Below are positions 29,145 through 37,435 of a DNA stretch of 64,000 nucleotides, piece after piece. Below the pieces are notes generated by a model, which saw only the letters and a program-made list of their open reading frames with translations, had not been told where the DNA came from and did not search any database. Source of the DNA: Candidatus Ideonella esbjergensis (GTDB lineage Bacteria > Pseudomonadota > Gammaproteobacteria > Burkholderiales > Burkholderiaceae_C); NCBI GenBank assembly GCA_016710065.1, contig JADJLP010000001.1, positions 1,595,001-1,659,000 of the forward strand, in the 5' to 3' direction. Position 1 is the stretch's first letter. Every line of letters begins with the position of its first letter. The translations under genes were made by a program, and so were the position numbers.

Positions 29145-29605
29145 TTTTTTGACAGCACCAGCAGGGCCGCCGTTTCTGCAAGCGCCCGGTCCTTGCGCAG
29201 CAGGTCGCGCTCAAGCTCTTTGATGCGCTTGCGGTCGGCACGCGTGGCCTGCGGGCTGGCGCGTGCGTCCTCAGGGTCGGCCAGCGCGCTGGTGCAGCTC
29301 GCTCGCCACTTGTCCAGCTCGGCCGGGTACACCCCATGCTCGCGGCACCAGGCGCTCTTGCCGGCCTCGTTCATGGCCGCCGTGGTGACCACAGCCTCAA
29401 ACCTGGCGCATCCTCGCGCCAGCGCTCCAGGGTTCCCGCTCCAACGCCAACTTCTCGCGCCACCACGTCCAGCGCAGCGCTCTCTGGCGGCAGCAACCTC
29501 GCTACCGCCTTGTCTTTGAATGCTTGTCCGTATCGAGCCAAATCCGTCCTTCATCGCCGCCCCCGGGGTTGATCTATGGAGGCGACAACTATTCTGACGC
29601 GGGGG

Positions 29606-30785
29606 GGACCCAGATACGAACCGCTCAGCCGGGCTCCATTCAGTCCACGGGGTTGGGCGCGATTGCCCTCACGCAGGGTTAGTCGAGTTCACCGGCTGCC
29701 GGTCTGACCTGTCAGTGCATCTTCGAACGCATGTCTGGCTGGAAGAGAGTTGTTGGGGGAGTGGGTTGATCTGGGCGCAGCTCAGGCCGCGCAGAGCTGT
29801 GGCGCCGGTGCCGGTGCCGGTTGTTTGGCTGCGGGCTTGACGCTCACATGCTGAGGGTCGAAGCCTTGCTCACGGGTCATCACCGCCCACAGGATGCGGG
29901 CGTTCTTGTTGGCCATGGCCACGCAGGCCTTTTGCCAGCCCACACGCACGACCAGTTGAGCAAGCCAGCGCGATATCGGGTCATCTCGTTTGCCCGCACT
30001 CATCACCGCCGACTTGGCGCCCTGGATCAGCAGCGTGCGCAGGTAGTCATCGCCGCGCTTGGTGATGCGCCCCAGGCTGGCCTTGCCGCCGGTGGAGTTC
30101 TGCCGGGGCACGATCCCGAGCCAGGCTCCGAACTGAGCGCCGCTTGTGAACTGCTTGAAGTCACCCACGCTGGCCGTCACGGCCGAGGCACCGAGCTCAC
30201 CGATGCCGATGACCTTGGCGGCACGCTTGGCCTCAGGGCTGGCGCGCACATGCTGGCCCACCTGCTGGTCACACCAGTGCAGGTGCTCGTCGAGTTCGCG
30301 CCAATGGTCGAAGGCACGCTGCACCACCAGGCGTGCGCGTGCGGGCATCTCGTTGCTGGCGTCCTCGATCACGTCGGCCAGCACGGCGCGCAGCCGCTTG
30401 GGGCTCTGGCCAAAGACCAGCCCATACTCGGCGAGCACGCCACGGATGCGGTTGATGCAGGCCGTGCGCTCTTCCTTGAGCCCCTCGCGCACCCGGTGCA
30501 GGCTCATCACGCCTTGCTGCTCGCAGGTCTTGATGGGCACGAAGCGCATGCTCGGGCGCGAGGCGGCCTCGCAGATCGCGGCCGCATCGGTCATGTCGTT
30601 CTTGCCGCCCTTGCCCTCCATGCGGTAAGGGCTGACGAAGTTGGCCGCGATCAGCCTCGCATCCAGGCCCATGGCCCGCAGCTTGCGCGCCCAGTGGTGC
30701 GCGCCCGAGCACGCCTCCATGGCCACCAGGCAGCCCGCCGGCAACGTGCCGCACCAGGGCAGGAATTGGTCGCGCTTGAGCGACC
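29606..30785 (-). mobile_element. IS1111-like copy A, main fragment
   Basis: This segment matches 47715-48895 (copy B) in inverse orientation. It is truncated at its start (30785, losing about the first 36 codons of the transposase and the 5' end) and its distal end was displaced to 23636-23714 by the IS3 insertion. Confidence 0.82.
29782..30785 (-). pseudogene. IS1111-like transposase, 5'-truncated
   Basis: The frame enters at LKRDQFLPWCGTLPAGCLVAMEAC without a native start and runs intact to the stop at 29782. The catalytic region (KNDMTDAAAICEAASRP) and the C-terminal SVGDFKQFTSGAQFGAWLGI are present. It supplies the reference showing that copy B has one extra C at this place. Confidence 0.85.
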
Positions 30786-30909
30786 ATAGCGGGCACTTTG
30801 TCTGACCCGGTAGGCAAGGGGCATTGACGCAGCAGCCACATTTCTAGGGATTCGCAGAGGTGTAGGCCAAGCGTATCTTTTTCAACTTTCAAACATCAGG
30901 AGAAAGACC
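30786..30909. promoter_or_regulatory. Upstream region of the protease locus
   Basis: These 124 bp lie between the truncated IS and the protease start. A good ribosome site (AGGAGAAAG) lies 6 bp before the ATG at 30910. No short precursor-peptide gene is visible here. Confidence 0.5.
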
Positions 30910-32688
30910 ATGGCCAGAAAGGCAGCAGCCAAGCCCGCCCCCAAGTCCAGCGCCAAGCGTGCCAAGGTGTCGCGCAAGACGGCCAATGGTTCCACCATTC
31001 CTCAACGTCTGTTTGCTCAGGTCTCGCCGCGTTCCATCGGCGGGCTGTCAATGTTCGAATACGACGGGCCTATCGACGGCGACATCGTCTCCAACTTCAG
31101 CTCCGAACAAGACACCATCATGCGGGCCGCACAGGCCCTGCAGGACGCTGGCTTCGAAATCCTGCAGATCTCGCCTTACACCATCAACGTGGCGGCACCA
31201 ATCACCACCTTCGAGCGTGCATTCAAGAACAAGATCTCTGCGCACGAAGTCAGCACACGCAAGTCCGGCGGCGTCACCGAGAGCGCCACATTCTTCAGCG
31301 GTGATGACACCGCTCGTTTCGGCCTGCTGCCCACTCAGGGCACTTCATTTGAGAGCCTGATAGAAGGCGTGGCTATCGAGGAGCCGCGCTACTATTTCGC
31401 CACTAGTCCCTATGCCCCGCGCAGAGCCTATTGGCATCTCGAAGTGCCGCACGACGTTTCCCTCGGCACCAACGCAGACAAGGCCCATCGGGGCGGTATC
31501 ACAGGCCGTGGCATACGCGTGGCCATGGTCGACAGCGGTCACTTCGCGCACCCGTTCTTCTCGGCCCGCGGCTACCGTGTGCAGGCAGTGACGCTAGCGC
31601 CCGGGGCAGTCAACGCTGCAGCCGATGAGAACGGCCATGGCACCGCAGAGTCGGCCAACATCTTTGCTGTGGCACCCGACGCCGAACTGTGGCCGGTGAA
31701 AATGAACTTTGCCAACTCGACTGGTGCGTTCAACGCGGCAGTGGCCCTGAACCCGCAGATCATCACCTGCAGTTGGGGATCCGACCTGCGCAGCGCCGGG
31801 CCACTGAGCCCGGCCAACCAGACGCTGGCAGTGGCCATTGCCGACGCTGTGGCGCGCGGCATCATCGTCATCTTTTCGGCTGGTAACGGCCACTTCGGTT
31901 TTCCAGGCCAGCACCCCGATGTCATCTCCGCTGGCGGGGCTTTCCTGGCCGCCGACGGCTCGCTGCGCGCCTCCGACTACGCCAGCGGTTTTGCCAGCCC
32001 CATCTACCCCGGGCGCAATGCGCCCGATCTTTGCGGCTTGGTGGGCATGCGACCGCGCGCGGCATACATCATGCTGCCACTGCAGCCCGCGTGCACTATC
32101 GACGCTGATTTGGCCGGCGGCGCCCACCCCAACGCCGACGAGACCGCCAACAACGATGGGTGGGCCGCCATCAGTGGCACCTCGGCCGCCGCGCCCCAAT
32201 TGGCGGGCGCAGCCGCCCTGGTCAGACAGGCTTGCGCGAGACTGACACCGGCCGAAGTGCGTGACGTGCTCGTGCGTACGGCCGTGGACGTGACAAGCGG
32301 TGCCTGCAATCCGGCTTCATCGGGTGCGGCCGCAGCCGTTGGAGCCGATCTGGCCACTGGCGCTGGTCTGGTGGACGCCAACGCTGCTGTGCTGGTTGCC
32401 AAGGTGCGCTGTCTTGGGCCGATCCGGCCAATTCGGCCGATCCAACCCATCCAACCCATCCAACCCATACAACCCATACAACCCATACAGCCCATCCGCC
32501 CACCCGTGACTCCGATCCGGCCGCCCATCACGCCCGTGGTTCCGGTACGCCCGCCCATCCAACCGCCGGTGCTGCAACAGGCCAGCGCTCCGACTGATAC
32601 AACCCCGGGCGAGTCGTCACTCTCATCCGAGGACGTGGCCGCACTGGAAGAGTTGGTCATCAAGGGCAAGTTCGACCCCATGGCCTGA
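30910..32688 (+). CDS. Subtilisin-like (S8) protease with Pro-rich repeat tail
   Basis: The protein has 592 residues. The N-terminus is Lys/Ala rich with no signal peptide; a prodomain-like part follows (about 65-125: AAQALQDAGFEILQISPYTI, TTFERAFKNKISAHEV). The S8 catalytic residues are Asp208 (VAMVDSGH), His243 (ENGHGTAE), Asn326 (FSAGNGHFGFPG) and Ser425 (SGTSAAAPQLAG). The sequence resembles PatA/PatG-type maturation proteases. Residues about 500-557 are Pro-rich, with consecutive QPI tripeptides encoded by a 9-bp DNA repeat; an acidic end (SSEDVAALEELVIKGKFDPMA) follows. It is 15 bp upstream of a radical SAM gene and probably processes a modified peptide. Its own tail could be the modified substrate; that is inference. 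Confidence 0.85.
   Translation: MARKAAAKPAPKSSAKRAKVSRKTANGSTIPQRLFAQVSPRSIGGLSMFEYDGPIDGDIVSNFSSEQDTIMRAAQALQDAGFEILQISPYTINVAAPITTFERAFKNKISAHEVSTRKSGGVTESATFFSGDDTARFGLLPTQGTSFESLIEGVAIEEPRYYFATSPYAPRRAYWHLEVPHDVSLGTNADKAHRGGITGRGIRVAMVDSGHFAHPFFSARGYRVQAVTLAPGAVNAAADENGHGTAESANIFAVAPDAELWPVKMNFANSTGAFNAAVALNPQIITCSWGSDLRSAGPLSPANQTLAVAIADAVARGIIVIFSAGNGHFGFPGQHPDVISAGGAFLAADGSLRASDYASGFASPIYPGRNAPDLCGLVGMRPRAAYIMLPLQPACTIDADLAGGAHPNADETANNDGWAAISGTSAAAPQLAGAAALVRQACARLTPAEVRDVLVRTAVDVTSGACNPASSGAAAAVGADLATGAGLVDANAAVLVAKVRCLGPIRPIRPIQPIQPIQPIQPIQPIQPIRPPVTPIRPPITPVVPVRPPIQPPVLQQASAPTDTTPGESSLSSEDVAALEELVIKGKFDPMA
32440..32493 (+). repeat. 9-bp tandem repeat encoding QPI units
   Basis: ATCCAACCC and its variant ATACAACCC are repeated six times in frame, with a degenerate copy on each side (CGGCCG..., CAGCCC...). 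Tandem DNA repeats of this kind change copy number easily, so the tail length of the protease may vary between strains. Confidence 0.85.
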
Positions 32689-32703
32689 GCCGGGTCGCCA
32701 GCC

Positions 32704-34644
32704 ATGCGGGTGCTGCTGATCCACATGCCCTGGGGCGCGCTGGAGCGCCCTGCACTGGGCTTGGCGCTGCTGGATGCAGCGTTGCGGCGTGATGGTGTGG
32801 ACAGCAGTGTCAGCTACCTCAATCTGCGTCTGGCCGACCGATTGGGCGCAGAGTTCTATGGCTGGGTGACGCATGAATTGCCGCACATCGCTTTCGCTGG
32901 CGACTGGCTGTTCACGCCTGCCCTGTACGGCCCCGACGAGGAGCGCGACGCACTCTATCTGCGCGAGGTACTGCGTGGGGAATGGCAATTGCCAGAGTCT
33001 TCCATCGAGCGGCTGCGCCAGGCCCGTGCGGCGGTGGAGCCCTTCATTGCCGAAGCCCTGGCCGCGCACGACTGGGCCACTTACGATCTGGTGGGTTTCA
33101 CCTCCACCTTCGAACAGAACATCGCCGCGCTGGCTATGGCCACGCGCCTTAAAGCCTTGTACCCGGGTCTGCGCACCGTGTTCGGCGGTGCGAACTGGGA
33201 AGGCGCCATGGGCCAGGAGTACCACCGCTGCTTCGCCTGCGTCGACTACGTGTGCTCGGGCGAGTCCGACGTCAGCTTCCCTGCCCTGGTGGCCGCACTC
33301 AGCGGGCCGGCGGCGGGTTTGCAGCAACGGCTTGCCGGCATACCAGGCATCGTCTATCGCAAGGCGGGTGGTGTCAGCGTGGCCACCGGGCCAGCCGAAG
33401 TCGTGGAAGCCATGGATACGCTTGCGCTGCCGTCCTACGACGCCTACTTCGAGGCGCGACAACAGAGCAGTGCCGCGCAGGCGGTGTCGCCCGTGTTGCT
33501 GTTCGAGGCCTCGCGCGGCTGCTGGTGGGGCGCCAAATCACACTGCACCTTTTGCGGCCTCAACGGCCACAGCATGGGCTACCGAGCCAAGAGCAGCGCG
33601 CGCCTGCTGAGCGAGTTGCGACACCTGGTTGCGCATTGGCCTTGCCCCACCATTGAGGCCGTGGACAACATCCTCGACATGGGCTACTTTGATACCGTGT
33701 TGCCTGCCCTTGAGGCGCTGGACCTCCCTGGCCCGGTATTCTTCGAAGTCAAGGCCAACCTCAAGCGGCACCATGTGGCTGCGCTCAAGCGAGCCAAGGT
33801 CGGGCGCATCCAGCCCGGCATCGAGAGCCTCAATGATCACATCCTGCTGCTCATGCGAAAGGGCACCACCGCCATGCGCAACGTGCAGTTGCTGAAGTGG
33901 TGCCGCGAGTACGGCGTGGCGGTGGACTGGAATCTGCTCTACGGCTTTCCGGGTGAAACCGATCTAGACTACGACGGCGTGATCGAGTTGCTTCCCAAAC
34001 TCAGCCACCTGCAAGCACCGGGCGCCTGCGGCTCGATTCGGCTCGACCGGTTTAGCCCCTACTTCCAAAACCCGGCGTCATTCGGATTGCAGCGGGTGGA
34101 GCCGCTGCCGGTGTACCGTTTCCTGTACCCGGTGACCGGCCTGCGCCTTGCGCAGGTCGCGTACTACTTCCACTTCAGCTACCGCAGCGACTGCCGCGCC
34201 AGCGCGCGTGCCATTGACGCCGTGCGGTTGGCAGACGCCCAGCGCCTGGCCGCCGACGCGGGCACCCTGCAAGCATTGCCTCGGCTGGACGGCGGCCTGC
34301 TGTTGCACGACTCGCGGCCAGTGGCGCAGGTGCGTGCGCTGCAACTGTCGGCCATTGAGCGAGCGATCCTCGTGCGCATCGATGAAGTTGCCTCGCTGCG
34401 GCAGGTGATGCAGGCCCTGCTAGTGGCATTCCCTGGTGAACGATTCGATAGCGACAACGTGCGCCACTTCCTTGACGAACTGGTGGCCCTGGGCATGGTG
34501 CTCAAACAGGAGGTCGGCGAGAGCGAACACTACCTCAGCCTGGCACTGATGCCGCAGCGCCTTCGCCCGGCGCTGGAGGCCCAGAGCAGGCGCCGCCTGC
34601 CGGCCGTGCTGCCGCTGACAAAGCTGGAGCCTGTGCATGCCTGA
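32704..34644 (+). CDS. B12-binding radical SAM enzyme, RiPP-maturation type
   Basis: The protein has 646 residues. The N-terminal Rossmann-like region (MRVLLIHMPWGALERPALGLALL; YDLVGFTSTFEQNIAALAMATRLK; VFGGANWEG) is the cobalamin-binding-type domain. The iron-sulfur cluster motif is GCWWGAKSHCTFCGLNG with Cys273, Cys281 and Cys284 (CX7CX2C), characteristic of RiPP maturation radical SAM protein 1. Further motifs are DNILDMGYF, FEVKANL, RIQPGIESL and WNLLYGFPGE. The C-terminal 150 residues look like a winged-helix recognition domain. Family members C-methylate or otherwise modify peptides. It overlaps the next gene by 8 bp, so it is in one operon with the protease and the oxygenase. Confidence 0.9.
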   Translation: MRVLLIHMPWGALERPALGLALLDAALRRDGVDSSVSYLNLRLADRLGAEFYGWVTHELPHIAFAGDWLFTPALYGPDEERDALYLREVLRGEWQLPESSIERLRQARAAVEPFIAEALAAHDWATYDLVGFTSTFEQNIAALAMATRLKALYPGLRTVFGGANWEGAMGQEYHRCFACVDYVCSGESDVSFPALVAALSGPAAGLQQRLAGIPGIVYRKAGGVSVATGPAEVVEAMDTLALPSYDAYFEARQQSSAAQAVSPVLLFEASRGCWWGAKSHCTFCGLNGHSMGYRAKSSARLLSELRHLVAHWPCPTIEAVDNILDMGYFDTVLPALEALDLPGPVFFEVKANLKRHHVAALKRAKVGRIQPGIESLNDHILLLMRKGTTAMRNVQLLKWCREYGVAVDWNLLYGFPGETDLDYDGVIELLPKLSHLQAPGACGSIRLDRFSPYFQNPASFGLQRVEPLPVYRFLYPVTGLRLAQVAYYFHFSYRSDCRASARAIDAVRLADAQRLAADAGTLQALPRLDGGLLLHDSRPVAQVRALQLSAIERAILVRIDEVASLRQVMQALLVAFPGERFDSDNVRHFLDELVALGMVLKQEVGESEHYLSLALMPQRLRPALEAQSRRRLPAVLPLTKLEPVHA

Positions 34645-34960
34645 GCCGGTTGTTCACTCGGCGCAGGTGGTGTTGGCGGGCGCTGCGCCCGGCGAGCGCG
34701 TGCAGGATGCCTTCTTGGCGCTGGGCTTCACGGTTGGCCCGTGCGTTGGCAGAAGTTTTTCGATTGCGGCGGACGCCGCCAGATTCAGAGCCGTCTTCGG
34801 TGTCAGCCTGGTCACGCGCGGCGACGGCGGCGTGGCGGTGAACGGCGCCCCGCCAGCAGAGAGCGGGCTGCCGTTGCACGGGCTGCCGGGGTCCTTGCAG
34901 AGATCGGTGGCCACCGTGTTGTTCTCGGAGCCACCAACATTCGGCCCAGGCGCGCCTTGA
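34637..34960 (+). CDS. Small protein resembling the protease prodomain
   Basis: This 107-residue protein has no recognised family. The part RVQDAFLALGFTVGPCVGRS followed by FSIAADAARFRAVFGVSL follows the same pattern as residues 75-125 of the S8 protease (AxxAL-xxGF, then a beta strand with SI/TI, then FxRAF). So it may be a free prodomain, acting as inhibitor, chaperone or substrate-recognition partner. Two cysteines are absent except Cys in VGPCVG. It overlaps the radical SAM gene by 8 bp and the oxygenase start follows at once. The similarity is judged by eye. Confidence 0.6.
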   Translation: MPEPVVHSAQVVLAGAAPGERVQDAFLALGFTVGPCVGRSFSIAADAARFRAVFGVSLVTRGDGGVAVNGAPPAESGLPLHGLPGSLQRSVATVLFSEPPTFGPGAP

Positions 34961-34971
34961 GCCCCACCCTC

Positions 34972-35622
34972 ATGGGCTGCTGTGCCACCTGTGACTTGGA
35001 GCGCGAGTGGCATCGCCTGGCGCACTCGCCACTGTTGCGCAAGGGAGGCGTAGCCATACTCGAAGGGCTGTTCGACACAACGACCACCCTAGGGCTATGG
35101 CGCGAAGCGTTGGACGGTCCGCGCCGCACGGATGAATATCCGGCGGGCGCAGACACCGAGCAGGTGCGTGGCGGCATGCCCGCTCGGCTCCTGATCTCGG
35201 TGGAGGGCGGGCCACTCCAGGACAACCTCTTCAGCCACCCAGAGTTGGCCGCGCTGCTGGCGCGAAGGGTTGGCAGCCCAGTGCGCCCCTGTGGCCAGCG
35301 CGCCACCTATTCGATCTACAACCGCGAAGGCGCGCACCTCGATGTGCACCGCGACGTGGCGGGGTGTGACCTGGCGCTCATCGCATGCCTCTATGACAGC
35401 GATTCTGGCGCCCAAGGTGGCGCCACCGATGTCTGGTTCGACGACGCGCTCACGTCGCTGGACACCCTGCGAAAGGGGCGTGGTGGCTCGCCCACCCGCG
35501 TGGCCCTACGGCCCGGGCAGGTCATGCTGCTGCATGGCGGTGTGCTGCCGCACCGCATACGGCCACTGGAAGCCGGCCGGTTACGTGTGGTGTCGCTGAT
35601 GTGTTTCGAGCTCATCGGATGA
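34972..35622 (+). CDS. 2-oxoglutarate/Fe(II)-dependent oxygenase (prolyl-hydroxylase-like)
   Basis: This 216-residue protein has the metal triad His122-x-Asp124 (AHLDVHRD) and His194 (LPHRIRP), with Arg205 (GRLRVVSL) as the 2-oxoglutarate contact; the strand LRPGQVMLLHGG lies before the distal His. The layout fits the double-stranded beta-helix fold of prolyl 4-hydroxylase-like enzymes. The N-terminus has CCATC, a possible extra metal or redox site. The ATG at 34972 was preferred; a TTG at 34957 overlaps the previous stop. It is last in the operon. A Pro-rich substrate is present next door, in the protease tail. Confidence 0.75.
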   Translation: MGCCATCDLEREWHRLAHSPLLRKGGVAILEGLFDTTTTLGLWREALDGPRRTDEYPAGADTEQVRGGMPARLLISVEGGPLQDNLFSHPELAALLARRVGSPVRPCGQRATYSIYNREGAHLDVHRDVAGCDLALIACLYDSDSGAQGGATDVWFDDALTSLDTLRKGRGGSPTRVALRPGQVMLLHGGVLPHRIRPLEAGRLRVVSLMCFELIG

Positions 35623-35847
35623 GTGCCTGGACGGGGGATACGAAGTGGCCTGGAAATAGCAGCCGGTGGTCGGCGTTTCATGGCCATCGCGTGTTGCCTC
35701 CCTCGGCCTCGCGCCAAGTCATTCGCTGCCTGGCGCCACCTCGGTCGGCATGATGCCGAGGCGGGAGGCCGTGTCGCCCGTTTCGGCGCGCGGCAAAGAC
35801 TGGCGGGGCAAAATTGCGCTGCTGACGCCGCTCAACGACCGGCGTCG

Positions 35848-36000
35848 GTCTTGCCCCTGCGCACACGGGCCTGGCGATGCGCTCGCCGCACGTCCGGCGG
35901 CTTGCCCCGCATCTCGGCCTCGATGGCGTACAGCCCGGCAATACGCCCCAACGCCTGCGCGGCCACCGAGTCCGCAGCCCGGCCGGTACTCTCGTACAAG
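35848..36000 (-). pseudogene. IS66 transposase remnant
   Basis: The minus strand encodes LYESTGRAADSVAAQALGRI and IEAEMRGKPPDVRRAHRQAR, which matches the conserved -IGELYAIEAEIRGKPPDERR- segment near the C-terminus of IS66 TnpC. Only about 50 codons are left and no start or stop belongs to it. It is a different IS66 lineage from the element at 24763-27439. Confidence 0.75.
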
Positions 36001-36025
36001 TCCCATCAAGGCCTCCTGGAGTGAC

Positions 36026-36137
36026 TTTATGTGGAGCTCCACATAGCGCATTATCTGGAGCAACGCTTTATCTGGAGTGATTGCGCCGACAGCCGGATTC
36101 GCTGTGGGTGGCGAGTTCTGCGGACTCAACATAAAGT
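36026..36137. repeat. Cluster of TTAT(G/C)TGGAG repeats with an 18-bp palindrome
   Basis: TTATGTGGAG occurs at 36027, TTATCTGGAG at 36051 and at 36069, and an inverted CTCAACATAAA at about 36126. The first unit is half of a perfect palindrome TATGTGGAG/CTCCACATA (36028-36045). The cluster looks like a recombinase or regulator binding array, or the end of a lost element, just before the conflict operon. Confidence 0.7.
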
Positions 36138-36255
36138 TGGCGCAATCAGAGGGACTGCAAGTACGCGAGCAGGTCGGTGCCTTCGATGTTGCGCTCCAAG
36201 GAGTGTTTGAGCATTTTTGTCGTTCGGCGGGTAGTATGTCGTAGGGACGTCACAA

Positions 36256-37428
36256 ATGACCAAGACTGTGCTGTTCGTTCACGGGACTGGCGTGCGCAAG
36301 GCGTCGTACGAAGTCACCGCTGCGCGCATCATGCAAGGCCTGCACGGAATCTCTCCATCCCTGAAGCTGGAGGCCTGCCTTTGGGGCGACCCTTACGGCG
36401 CCCGCCTGGGACAGGGCGGCGCCTCCATCCCCAAGTTCGCGCCGTTGGCAAGCGCCGCGCCCGACACCGAGCAGCAAAAGGCGCTCTGGGAACTACTGGC
36501 TCGCGACCCGCTGTTCGAGTTGCGCGAGTTGACGGCATCGAGTGGCGGGCTGGTTCCGCCTGTAGCCAGAGCAACGTTGCAGGCGCTGCCTGCGACTATG
36601 CAGGCGCTGTCGCAGGACGCTGCCTTACTGGCCCTCCTATCCAGGCACGCGCCAAGCTTGCCTTGGCAAGAAGCGGTGTCTGCAGTCGTGGGATCTGCTG
36701 CCCTCAGGGGCGCGCTGACTGCCGCCAAGGGCGTCGACACGCCGCTGCGCCTAGCGCTGGCCCGAGCGATGGTCGCCTCGTTGCAACAGGCACTGCTCGA
36801 CAACAACGTGCCGCCGCTGCCGATTCCACTGCGCGACCGGTTGGTCAACGACTGTATCGACAAACTTGGTGGCCGGGACCTCGGCGGCTTCACCGACTGG
36901 GTCACAGGCAAGCTCTACGGCCTGGGTCTGCGCCTGGCGACCGCCAAGGCTAGGCGCGAGCGCGACGCCCTATTCAGCGCTGCATCGCCCACGGCGGGCG
37001 ACGTGGTTATGTACCAGGCGCGCGGGGCACGGATCCGCGACTACATCGCCGAGCGCATTGCACTCTGCGGCGACGACGTGGTAGTGATCGCGCACAGCCT
37101 GGGTGGTATTGCCTGCGTGGATCTGCTGGTGGAAAGGGCTTTGCCCCAGGTCAAGCTGTTGGTCACGGTCGGTTCGCAGGCGCCTTTCCTGTACGAGATC
37201 GACGCGCTCAGCAGCTTGCCCTTCGGCAAGCCGCTGCCGGAGCACTTCCCGGCGCGCTGGGTGAACTTCTACGATTGCGACGACCTGCTGAGTTACGCCG
37301 CCTCTCGGGTGTTCGCCGGCCGTGCCACCGACCACGAGGTTCGCAGCGGCCAGCCGTTTCCGCTCTCGCACAGCGCCTACTGGGATACCGAAGTCCTGTG
37401 GAAGACGCTTGCCGTCCAGTTGAAGTGA
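36256..37428 (+). CDS. Alpha/beta hydrolase of the conflict operon
   Basis: This 390-residue cytoplasmic protein starts MTKTVLFVHGTGVRKASYE, where HGTG is a lipase-type oxyanion motif. The nucleophile elbow is VIAHSLGGIA (Ser281), and LSHSAYW near the end supplies the likely His. A helical insertion of about 150 residues (90-240) separates the first strands from the elbow. It starts the four-gene operon and ends 7 bp before the caspase gene. In such operons hydrolases act as effectors, for example on lipids; that role is inferred. Confidence 0.8.
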   Translation: MTKTVLFVHGTGVRKASYEVTAARIMQGLHGISPSLKLEACLWGDPYGARLGQGGASIPKFAPLASAAPDTEQQKALWELLARDPLFELRELTASSGGLVPPVARATLQALPATMQALSQDAALLALLSRHAPSLPWQEAVSAVVGSAALRGALTAAKGVDTPLRLALARAMVASLQQALLDNNVPPLPIPLRDRLVNDCIDKLGGRDLGGFTDWVTGKLYGLGLRLATAKARRERDALFSAASPTAGDVVMYQARGARIRDYIAERIALCGDDVVVIAHSLGGIACVDLLVERALPQVKLLVTVGSQAPFLYEIDALSSLPFGKPLPEHFPARWVNFYDCDDLLSYAASRVFAGRATDHEVRSGQPFPLSHSAYWDTEVLWKTLAVQLK

Positions 37429-37435
37429 CGCAGCG

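Larger units (their letters stand above)
27517..29541 (-). pseudogene. IS3 orfA, interrupted by IS110 and internally damaged
   Basis: The frame from TTG 29541 gives LARYGQAFKDKAVARLLPPE and GVGAGTLERWRED, the IS3 orfA HTH. A small deletion or shift near 29405 follows, then FEAVVTTAAMNEAGKSAWCREHGVYP and the leucine zipper KRIKELERDLLRKDRALAE in the next frame. At the A-run after LLVLSK (29145) the IS110 begins; the last codons VGAIFNKGEDE and the stop are at 27555-27517. Confidence 0.8.
23715..29605 (-). mobile_element. IS3-family element carrying nested IS66 and IS110 insertions
   Basis: Terminal inverted repeats CGCGTCAAGGTAGTTGTCGC (from 23719) and CGCGTCAGAATAGTTGTCGC (inverted, to about 29601) define the ends. 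GGACCC occurs on both outer sides (23709-23714 and 29606-29611), a target duplication that matches the single copy in the uninterrupted IS1111-like sequence at 48890. Removing the IS66 and the IS110 leaves an IS of about 1.6 kb with orfA and orfB in ATGA overlap. Confidence 0.85.
35623..36255. other. Junction between the peptide-modification locus and the conflict operon
   Basis: This 633-bp stretch has no intact gene. It holds an IS66 transposase remnant (35848-36000) and a cluster of TTATSTGGAG repeats (36026-36137). Near 36150-36205 the minus strand gives a 22-codon frame (MLKHSLERNIEGTDLLAYLQ) that may be the tail of a lost gene. Confidence 0.6.

Noticed and set aside
29821..30789. Plus-strand frame opposite the IS1111-like transposase (also seen opposite copy B)
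   Set aside because: Present at both copies only because the transposase DNA is the same; no start signal and biased composition.
30786..30909. Possible RiPP precursor gene upstream of the protease
   Set aside because: No frame of useful length with a start and ribosome site; the same holds downstream of the oxygenase.
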